A stretch of 29,898 nt of DNA. Origin: Schoenoplectus triqueter. Taxonomy: Eukaryota; Streptophyta; Magnoliopsida; Poales; Cyperaceae. A program made the position numbers and the translations under genes. Numbering within the stretch: position 1 is the stretch's first letter; the number at the start of each line of letters is the position of its first letter. A model generated the notes under the pieces. That model saw only the letters and a list, made by a program, of their open reading frames with translations, had not been told where the DNA came from and searched no databases. This document shows positions 22,054-29,898 of this stretch, in pieces. The stretch lies in assembly GCA_964058805.1 (NCBI GenBank), contig CAXKVV010001805.1, forward strand, positions 1 through 29,898. Direction: 5' to 3'.

Positions 22054-22465
22054 GAGTGGAGATAGCGTGAGCTTAAGCTCACGGAGACCTTCCATAAGCT
22101 TAACTCAAAAAATATACTAAATTATTTTAAAATTTTAATTTATCATTCTCATTAAATTTTTTATATAAAAATCTCATGGGATGCAAAAATTTGGAGCGTT
22201 TTGAGCTTTTTAAGTCACTGTTTTTAATTTTTGAAAATCAGCTTTAAAAATAATAATAATATATTCAATACTTGAACATCATTTTCAAAAATTAAAAACG
22301 GCGACTTAAAAATCTCAAAACGCTCCAAATTTTAGCATCCCATGAGATTTTCATATAAAGAATTTAATGAGAATGATAAATTAAAATTTCGAGATGATTT
22401 AATATGTTTTTTGAGTTAAGTTCACGGAAGGCCTCCGTGAGCTTAAGCTCACGCTATCTCCACTC
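22054..22465. mobile_element. Foldback MITE family, copy 3: intact, Mutator-like target duplication
   Basis: The ends are GAGTGGAGATAGCGTGAGCT and its exact complement. The direct flanks TATATATTAC at 22044-22053 and 22466-22475 are a 10-bp target-site duplication, within the 9-11 bp range of Mutator-like elements. Arms of roughly 180-190 bp pair almost throughout, with a loop near 22250-22275. Each end also carries an 18-bp palindrome CGTGAGCTTAAGCTCACG (22066-22083 and 22436-22453). There is no coding capacity. Part of the flanking duplication is itself AT microsatellite, so its exact length is less certain. Confidence 0.9.
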
Positions 22466-22475
22466 TATATATTAC

Positions 22476-24300
22476 ATATAATATAATATATAATATTTGA
22501 TTTATAATATGACTATTGATTTCTTTTACAACAAAGTTTTTAATTTCAAATAAATTACGCTAGGCTAGCCGATCAAAGTCGTCATAAATTTTTTTTATTA
22601 ATTTATCAAAATTCTATAAAAACAAATAGCCATAACGAAGAACAATAAAAATAAATAAACAACACATTTGAACTCTCGCTTGTAATTAGCAATTGTCAAG
22701 TAGGAGCCAATTTATTTTTCACATTTCTCACCGCCCGACCAAACATTTCGAACATCCAAGGTAAAATAATGTCCATGTTTCATCGGTCGTAACATCATGA
22801 TAATATTTTACATGTGACATTTTATGACAGCCGGGTAGCAACAAGTAACAAAAGGTGAAGTTGGGTTGTATGTATATATGCAGCGTGTGTTTTCATTTGC
22901 TCAATTTTAATCCTACAACATAGTAATATAAAAATGGAGGCTTTGTGGCGAGTACTTTTGTACAAAGCAAAAATTGCACAAGATCAATGATTAAGATATC
23001 TAGTCTAAATTAATACACCACTAAAATTAACGTTGCTCTAACTTCGATCCATAGATAAAATTATTCTTCATACTAGTGTTTTTATTGTCTAAAATGTAGA
23101 GTTTAGTCACTTCATACATAACGTATTTTTCAAAAAAAAAAAAAAAATCTCGTCCATGATATGGTCACAACTTGACAAGAGAATGACCTTGATAATACAA
23201 ATTACATAAAAAAAATAAAATGATAGGCTTGTGTTGTGGTGCAAGGAGGAACTTAACCGCCTTGTCTTCTTTATGGATTATGAAATCATTTTATACACGT
23301 GATAATATCATTTTAGGTAAATTCGAGTCCATAAAAAAAAATAATAACTCTCCCTACTAGAAAAAGAGTTTCAGTAATGCCCATTTAATAACAGTTGTGA
23401 AAATAATAGTTACTAAAAGAGATGTGGCATTTCTGAAATTTTGATGAAAGATTCAATAATAATTCTTAAAAAACAACAGATTGTATTTAGATTTATCATT
23501 ATTATTTCTGCTTTAGGAATAATAATTATTTTGCTATTTTCAGTGTATTGAAACGCAACTTTTTAGAAAATATTGAAATAATGCAAGTTTAGCATTTTTC
23601 TTCAGAAAAAAATTATGTTGTTTTCGGACAAAACAAATTTAACGTTGACAATTATCCTAATAAATGAATATTTGAAATAAGTTCTAGAACGAAAGGTTTG
23701 ACAATTGGCAAGCGGCTGCTGCAAGGGAAGCTGATATTCAAGTTTTTTTTTATATATTTTTTTAGAGATCAATTATTAAAGTTGTCAATATAACTCATTG
23801 TCAACTGATTCCTTCTCTTCACACAATGGATATTCCATTCCATTGCATGTACGAAACAAACATATACAGCAAAAATAAATAATATTAAATTATATTTTCG
23901 ATCAATTCATCACGGTTGAGATTTTAATATATACCGTTGTTTATCTAAGGCGGATGGTCTCGAGCAAATCCTCTAACGGTTCTTTTTAGTTTTTACGATT
24001 ACGATGAATCAAAATATAAATTTTAATGCATAAAGATATTTATTATTATTAAATCAGAATCATTAATTAATGATTAAACGAAATATAATGAAAAGAATCA
24101 CACAGCTCTTCAAAGAAAAATAACGATTTTGTTTACATGCCATGTAAGATGAAAACCTGGCACATCTATTATCAAATGAAAAATACTTTTAATGGCAGTA
24201 GCATTAGATAAAATAATCAGTTTTAATAGTAGCATTAGTTAGAATAAAGGAGAGAGGAGGTTCAATTAAGAGTAAATTAATTATTAATTAATGAAATAGA
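22476..24300. other. Intergenic AT-rich DNA
   Basis: No gene is supported. A poly-A run lies near 23132-23147, and a possible CACTA terminus near 23350 is listed separately. The rest has only short random frames. Confidence 0.55.
23350..23460. mobile_element. Possible remnant of a CACTA transposon end
   Basis: CCTACTAGAAAAAGAG resembles the CACTA(C/G)TAGAAAA termini of plant CACTA elements. It is followed by AGTAATGCCCATTTAATAAC, AGTTGTGAAAA and AGTTACTAAAAGAG, like the subterminal AGTAACGGTTGT-type repeats of that group. The terminal base pattern is imperfect, and I could not find the opposite end. This is a tentative call. Confidence 0.35.
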
Positions 24301-24353
24301 AAAAGAAACATTTCCTGAGTCACCGCAGAGTGCTGCAGGGAAGTCCGGTCACT

Positions 24354-24359
24354 TGTCGG
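24354..24359 (+). promoter_or_regulatory. Candidate auxin response element TGTCGG
   Basis: TGTCGG is the hexamer bound best by ARF B3 domains in vitro, and Aux/IAA genes are classic ARF targets. It lies about 680 bp before the ATG. The same hexamer occurs elsewhere in the window by chance (for example near 12922 and 20743), so this is suggestive only. Confidence 0.4.
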
Positions 24360-24833
24360 CCATGAGCCCCCACTCTTGATCTCCTACACATATGACCCTG
24401 TAACCTTTTGTGTAGTGATATTTCATTTCTATAATCCATTACTAACTACTAACTAGTAAATATCTGGACATTAGCAACATTAACTTTGTATTAAGATGAT
24501 GTTTAAAAAGTAATTAGCTTTTATCAAAAAGGTTGTGATTGTAACTTCTTTATGTTTGGAAATTAGTGTTGCCATCCCTGCATTTGGAAGATATTTTTTG
24601 TCACATCAGTGACAAGTTTTTTTTTTAAATGGAAAGCATTATAAAAGTGGAGATGAAAATTATTAACCATTTTATTAATGAATAAATAATAGGAAATTCA
24701 TGCATCTACCATTCCACCCTGTTTAATTCTTCTAGAATCTTGACTTTCAACGGGCAGTGTTTGTGTGGTTTTTAACTTATTTTTAAAGTAAAACAAAGCC
24801 AGTAAAGTATTATTAACACCATAATAATATATT

Positions 24834-24839
24834 CCGACA
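24834..24839 (-). promoter_or_regulatory. Candidate auxin response element TGTCGG (reverse)
   Basis: The + strand reads CCGACA, about 200 bp before the ATG, which is a usual promoter-proximal distance. It is in the opposite orientation to the upstream site at 24354. It is not in a close inverted-pair arrangement. Confidence 0.45.
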
Positions 24840-24990
24840 AGTACCCTTAATTAATTATAATTAATTAGAGAAAAGGAAAAGGAAAAGGAAATCACTCAAA
24901 TGCTACAAATGCGAAAATAAAGCAAAGGAGAGCAATACAATTACAGCTACAACTACAACTACACTATCAGGGAACCTTCTCTCCCAACCC

Positions 24991-25015
24991 TCTCTCTCTC
25001 TCTCTCTCTCTCTCT
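24991..25015 (+). repeat. (CT)n tract in the Aux/IAA 5' leader
   Basis: About 12 CT units lie 20-45 bases before the coding start. CT-rich 5' leaders are common in plant genes. The minus-strand ORF with repeated Arg-Glu is only the shadow of this tract. Confidence 0.9.
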
Positions 25016-25031
25016 ACCAACCGTTGAGTCG

Positions 25032-25037
25032 ATGTGA
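25032..25037 (+). promoter_or_regulatory. Start-stop uORF (ATGTGA) overlapping the Aux/IAA start codon
   Basis: The sequence reads ATGTGATG. An ATG at 25032 is followed at once by TGA (25035-25037), and the last A of that stop is the first base of the main ATG at 25037. It is the only upstream ATG in about the last 120 bases of leader. The uORF start has a weak context (T at -3, T at +4). The main start has G at -3. Ribosomes could leak past it or reinitiate. Confidence 0.75.
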
Positions 25038-28000
25038 TGTCACCACCACTGGACCACCACTTCGCCGGAGGCGGCGGCATCGTCGCCATTGGAAAGGATC
25101 TGAAGGAAACGGAGCTGAGCCTGAGGCTGGGGTTGCCAGGCTCGGAGCCGCAAGAGAAGAAAGTGGGGCTCACCTTGGATCTGCTACCAACCAAGGGTTT
25201 CTCCACCGCTGGTGCCAAGAGAGGCTTCTCCGACGCCATTGACAACTCCTCCGGCCTCAGGGAAAATGGAGGCGTCCTGTTCTCTAATGCCGGCTCTGCT
25301 GCTGGGTCAGGCTCCAAGGCCGAGGCTAACGCTGCCAAGGAGAAAGGTCCAGCAAAGTAAGCTCCTTTTTTTGTTAATCCATCCGTTTTGTTTTAACATT
25401 TTCGTGCTCAGTGAAATTGTTAGTTTTTTTTTCTAAAGTATTAGAAACTTTTACTCTCTTAAGAAGTCATTTTTTCCGAAAAGTTCGCGTTGCTTTTTTT
25501 TTTTGAGCGTGTGGACTGGTTCTGGTCTGGGAGGAAGATGCATTTCTTATTTTCTAATTTGACTGGAAATTTTAGTGGATTATGTGAAGGATCCTCTTGA
25601 GTTGGTTTGCATAGTGAAATTTTCCTTGCCTATTTTTACTTTGTTTCTCCATTTTTTTCTATTTTTTTTTCTACTGAATCCAGTTTTTTTGGCTCTCCAG
25701 GATTTAGGTACATGTCGAGTTTATTATTTTTTTTTAATTTGACGAAGACTAGAAGTTTGGAGCGGCTAATAATTTGGTTTTTGATTTTTTTTTTCATTCA
25801 GATAGAACCCTTGTTCCAGTTAATTATGGTGAATTAATTAAATAATAAATAACACTTTTGTAAAGTTTCTGGTATTGATGTCTTTTTTAACTGAATTCTA
25901 TAATTGTAAAAGGTTGATAGTTTACATTTGCTTTATTTTCTTTTTTTCCATCTAGTATTATGTTTAAACGTACTCGACTTTATTTTAAGTTCCTAATCGA
26001 ATGGACGGCTCATGGATCTACTTATTGAAATGTTAGAAAAGATGCGATTTAGATTGTTATGAATTTTGTGGAGTGACAAGTCATGCTAATAGTTTGTTAT
26101 TGCATACGCTGCATAAAGTTGGTAGTGATTTTAAGGTACCGTGTTAATTGTAATTGAATTAATGACAGCACTATATACCTCGAAAACCCAACAATTATTC
26201 TGAATACTTCTCAAAAAAAGGAATATGGAAAATGTCTACCACTTTTTTTCTAAATTTTTGTGCAAACTAGCCTTGATACTGTATTTTTCTGGATCATATA
26301 TGGATTGAGAAAGCATATGGAGGGTTTATTTTGAAATCAAGTAATGCCCAATAAACCCTCTCATGATTTTTTTTAAAGTGCCCAAATCATGCCACTTTAT
26401 TTTTTCCTCACATAATAATGAAATAATCTTTGGAGGTATTTCAGAGCAGACATTTCTATGTTGCATGATTAACTGGTATTCCCTGTTCTTAATTAGGGGA
26501 TGTGATATTTTATTTCTTGGGTTTTTTTTGTCATAATTTGTTATTTTTCAAGTGCAAATGTCAAAAGTTCTATTGCAATTACTATAAGTTTCAATACTGT
26601 AAATAACACCTAAGGTTTCTTTTTAGTTGACAACCATAATTTATTTTATTTTGGCTATTTGCAATGGCACGTAAGTGCAAAACTAAGTTCATAGCATGGA
26701 AAGAATGACCAACGTACCTATAATATAGAACTTCAATAAATTCCGAAGCACTGACAACTTGTTGATGTATACTCGAAAAACCATTATATGGAGGTAATTA
26801 ATTATTTGATTTATGATCTGCATATCTAAATCAGGGCGCAGGTGGTGGGATGGCCACCAATTCGTAGCTACCGCAAGAACACTATGTCGACTACCACAAC
26901 TCAGGTGAAAACCAAAGACGAGGCCTCCTCTGTGGCCCCTGAGCCAAAGCAGAACACCTCCAGCGGCTGCCTCTATGTCAAGGTCAGCATGGACGGGGCC
27001 CCCTACCTCCGCAAGGTTGATTTGAAGCTCTATGATGGCTACAAGGAGCTCTCGATTGCACTTGAGAAGATGTTCAGTGGCTTCACCAGCGGTCAGATCT
27101 TTCTTCCTTATATCTTTAAAATTTTGTATCTTTTAGATTATACTATGTTTGCCCCCTGTAATGCATCTAAATATTGTGTGTATAAAATAAGATATGTACT
27201 GTATGCCACTCAGTGATGTGGGGGATCTCCTGACTTGTGGAAGCTACTCAAAATGCCCTTTTTTATTTATCATTTTCGGACATGTGTGGAAGGAGGGGTG
27301 GTGTGGCCTGTTTGGGCATCATTTCAACTACATGGGAATGGAGAGGGGTAAAAATAGATTGTAGCATTCATGTGACATTTTTCATCTTTTGCAAATTGGT
27401 TCGTAATATTTTGACATTTTGTCTGTGATGTGTACTTAATAGATTATACAAAATAAGTGACTACTGGGAGGCCCTCACGTATAAAAGCTTGTACATGTGT
27501 ATTTAAATTTGAACAGTATATGTATAAACCCATTGTTTGTATTCCCGCGGTAAACAAAGCAATTTGTTTCAGTGAGTAAGAATTAGAGTTTTATTTTTTG
27601 TGTGGCCTGTTTGGGCATCATTTCAACTACATGGGAATGGAGAGGGGTAAAAATAGATTGTAGCATTCATGTGACATTTTTCATCTTTTGCAAATTGGTT
27701 CGTAATATTTTGACATTTTGTCTGTGATGTGTACTTAATAGATTATACAAAATAAGTGACTACTGGGAGGCCCTCACGTATAAAAGCTTGTACATGTGTA
27801 TTTAAATTTGAACAGTATATGTATAAACCCATTGTTTGTATTCCCGCGGTAAACAAAGCAATTTGTTTCAGTGAGTAAGAATTAGAGTTTTATTTTTTGT
27901 TGACGTGGGCTTATAGGCGGAAGCAAAGATGAGTCCTTTCCAGAGACACGAACCAAAGACCTCCTGAACAAGTCAGAGTACGTGCTCACTTATGAAGACA

Positions 28001-28794
28001 AAGATGGTGACTGGATGCTTGTTGGGGACGTCCCTTGGGTGTATGTCCTTTTTCTTTTCTCCTTAAGAGAATGTACTGGTGTTACTGTATCAGTAGGTTT
28101 GTCCCAGTACAAAACCAGTTCTTGTACTGGTAGTTCCAACAGGTTTTGAATTGATATCATAATTTTTTTGTTAGTACTGTTCTTAAAGATTGGCATCTGC
28201 AGCTATCTAGCATCATTGGTACAGTATAAGAATAGTTAGCAGTGGTACCTGATTATTATTTCAATATCTGCATTGTATAATTACTAATTGAATATGTTTG
28301 TTATAATTACAGGATGTTTGTTGAATCTTGCAAGAAGCTGAAGATCATGAAGGGGTCGGATGCAATTGGACTTGGTATATCTTTTTTATGTTCCTTCTTT
28401 TTGTTGTGTTATCAGAGCTGTCAAGCACTACTGCAAGTTGGTATTTTTTGTTTTCTCGGTACAAATCCTGTATGTTCTGTTACCTATTTGCTACAGAAGA
28501 GCATTTTCTGCTGTTCATTTCAATTCATAACTTAGCTGTTATTTTCATGAGTAGAAAGGCAGGATATGCTTAGGATAGTCGATTAGTAAAATGCCTGCTC
28601 TTTAATACTAAAATTCTGACTCAGTCAGAATCAGCACTAATTGTCTAATATAGTGTATCAGTTTGGTGTTTTAGGGATCTGTACTCAGAATGATTTATTT
28701 TGTTGAGTATTGCACCAGTACAGCACCATATAAACTATTGAATGCAAAATTATTTTTATTTTGTGCAGCTCCAAGGGCCAAGATCCAGTACTAA
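25037..28794 (+). CDS. Aux/IAA auxin-responsive repressor, IAA8/9/27 type (five exons, 262 aa)
   Basis: Aux/IAA proteins are short-lived nuclear repressors that bind ARF factors and are degraded through the auxin co-receptor TIR1/AFB. The exons are 25037-25356, 26835-27091, 27917-28040, 28313-28374 and 28769-28794, all GT-AG, total 789 nt. Domain I at residues 27-35 is LSLRLGLPG, containing the LxLxL EAR motif that recruits TOPLESS. A KR pair (61-62) precedes GFSDAI. The domain II degron is [14 protein letters not shown] (109-122, GWPPI core). Domains III and IV (PB1) start at about 150 with [19 protein letters not shown] (invariant K167) and include the acidic EDKDGDW (219-225) and [20 protein letters not shown] and the domain I context fit the IAA8/9/27 clade; I cannot assign a number. 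The start is the ATG at 25037, because the GTG before it is not a plant start. Odd: the tail after GLAPRA is only KIQY, without the basic CKN/KxRS-type end usual in the family. Confidence 0.97.
25357..26834 (+). other. Aux/IAA intron 1 (1478 nt)
   Basis: The donor is GTAAGC after codon part AA, and the acceptor ATCAG ends at 26834. Splicing restores K107 and leads straight into the degron exon. An intron between domains I and II is usual in this family. It is T-rich with several poly-T runs; I see no repeat or other gene in it. Confidence 0.88.
27301..27898. repeat. Exact 299-bp tandem duplication in Aux/IAA intron 2
   Basis: Intron 27092-27916 contains the block starting GTGTGGCCTGTTTGGGCATC at 27301-27599 and again at 27600-27898. 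Reading both copies side by side I find no difference. The duplication lies wholly inside the intron and touches neither splice site. Without it the intron would be about 526 nt. Confidence 0.95.
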
Positions 28795-29452
28795 AGCAAC
28801 AACTGTGAAAACGCCTTGATAGAAAGAAAGGAAGTTTAACAAGTCGGGTTATTTGTCTCATTATATTAATTGTGATTTGTGGTTTGTTCTTTGTTTTGTT
28901 CCACAACCTTTTATCTTTTGTAGTTTGCAAAAATCAATTAGGGACTTGAAAACTACTACTGTGTTTAAGTATGTTGTCCGTATGCAAATCGAGTCTGTGC
29001 TTGTGTAAATGTCTGGTATTGTTGTTTCAATATGCTGATATTTTTGTGGCTTGTATTGTTGTTTGCAGAACTCTTGTTTAACAATATTAGAGATATCTAT
29101 CCAAATGTGCAAATTATGTTCATATGTTGTTGCTACTTTTTCGATGTACTGATACTGATATATAATCCTATTGGTTCTTTATTATCTTCACTACTGCTTG
29201 GTACAACGAACCAGTAAAATTGAAGAACAATATGTTCCTAAACCTGGTGCCATGAAGCATTGGTAATAGTACCATGCAAGCTGTGTATTACTCTGTTTAA
29301 TCACTGTCCCCGTACAAATCGGTACCATGCATGTTTTGATTTTGGACCAAGAAAGCAACAGCACGTCGTGTCTTTTCATTCTTTTGTGGAAAGTGTGAAG
29401 CAGATAGACAACTCATATGCAAACAGTTGGTGCTAGTTTAATCTTTTTTTAA
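28795..29452 (+). other. Aux/IAA 3' UTR and downstream flank
   Basis: These T-rich sequences after the stop should hold the 3' UTR and poly(A) site, but there is no clear AATAAA. No other gene is seen; open frames here on both strands are short and not protein-like. Confidence 0.6.
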
Positions 29453-29898
29453 AGTTTGTTTGGCAAATTAAAGAATAGTTTAGTAGTGTGGTAATTTTAA
29501 AAGAGTGATAGAATAGTATTTTTTTGAAAAAGTAGTATTTTTTACAATTTGGAAAAACGAAAATATCGTTTGACATTTGTTAATCAGAATAGTTAAAATA
29601 TAAATAATTATGATACTAATAATGATGATAATAATAAAATAATTATAATATAGTAATATAATAAAAAATAATAATAAATAATTATAATCATTATAATATA
29701 ATCATCACTATAATTATAATATAATAATATAATATAATACGTAATAATAATCATTGTCATAATCATAATAATATAATAATAATTATTATATAATAATATA
29801 ATAATATCAGAATAATAAATAATCATAATTATAATAATAATAATATAATAATAATATCATAGTAATAAATAATCATAATAATATAATAATAAAGTAAT
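29453..29898. mobile_element. AT-array TIR element, second copy (cut by window end)
   Basis: The left end AGTTTGTTTGGCAAATTAAA aligns with the left end of the element at 11595. The subterminal AGAGTGATAGAATAGT, a CGAAAATATCGTTTG block and TTAATCAGAATAGTTAAAAT follow in the same order and spacing. After about 160 bp it enters the same TAATAATCATAA array, which runs off the window, so the right end is not seen. It lies about 650 bp past the Aux/IAA stop codon. Confidence 0.85.

Larger units (their letters stand above)
24301..25031 (+). promoter_or_regulatory. Aux/IAA promoter and 5' leader
   Basis: This is the region directly before the Aux/IAA start. It contains two candidate auxin response elements, a GAAAAG-type short repeat near 24870-24890, and a CT-rich leader. 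TATA-like AT runs lie near 24850. The transcription start cannot be fixed by eye. There is no ATG between 24911 and 25031. Confidence 0.6.

Noticed and set aside
24967..25338. 123-aa minus-strand ORF opposite Aux/IAA exon 1
   Set aside because: It is the antisense shadow of a GC-rich exon and of the CT tract (repeated Arg-Glu).

Overview
This window looks like nuclear DNA of a flowering plant. It has two intron-containing protein genes with GT-AG splice sites, a Ty1-copia retroelement, several families of small non-autonomous DNA transposons, and very AT-rich intergenic DNA. The second gene is an Aux/IAA repressor, a family confined to plants. Its first exon is GC-rich against an AT-rich background, which hints at a monocot, but the sequence does not settle the species.

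Layout. (1) 1-8506, + strand: the 3' half of EMC1, the large lumenal subunit of the ER membrane protein complex. Six exons encode the last 539 residues, including the single membrane helix and the stop. The 4.5-kb intron 2411-6876 holds an old, internally deleted copia retrotransposon in antisense (2663-6300, with short LTRs, a tRNA-iMet-type PBS and a polypurine tract). It also holds a nearly perfect palindrome with arms of 86-87 bp (6419-6592). (2) 8507-24300: about 16 kb with no gene that I can support. It is a small-transposon landscape. A 136-bp tandem array has its third unit separated by a TIR element whose interior is about 1 kb of TAATAATCATAA-like sequence (11595-12980). There are two hAT-type MITEs with target-site duplications (14021-14572 and 19848-20387). 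Four copies of a foldback family with shared inverted-repeat cores lie at 15455, 18181, 21473 and 22054; the last has a 10-bp target-site duplication of Mutator type. (3) 24301-28794, + strand: promoter and five coding exons of an Aux/IAA gene of the IAA8/9/27 type (262 aa; EAR motif, GWPPI degron, PB1 domains III/IV). Its 5' leader ends in a start-stop uORF (ATGTGA) whose stop codon overlaps the main ATG. Its second intron carries an apparently exact 299-bp tandem duplication. (4) 28795-29898: 3' flank, then a second copy of the AT-array element, cut by the window end.

The two genes are unrelated in function: EMC1 acts in membrane-protein insertion at the ER, and Aux/IAA represses auxin-responsive transcription in the nucleus. 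The most unusual material is the set of palindromic and foldback elements: AT-array MITEs, a core-sharing foldback family with differing ends, and the EMC1 intron palindrome. No complete transposase gene is visible for any of them, so they would have to be moved in trans.
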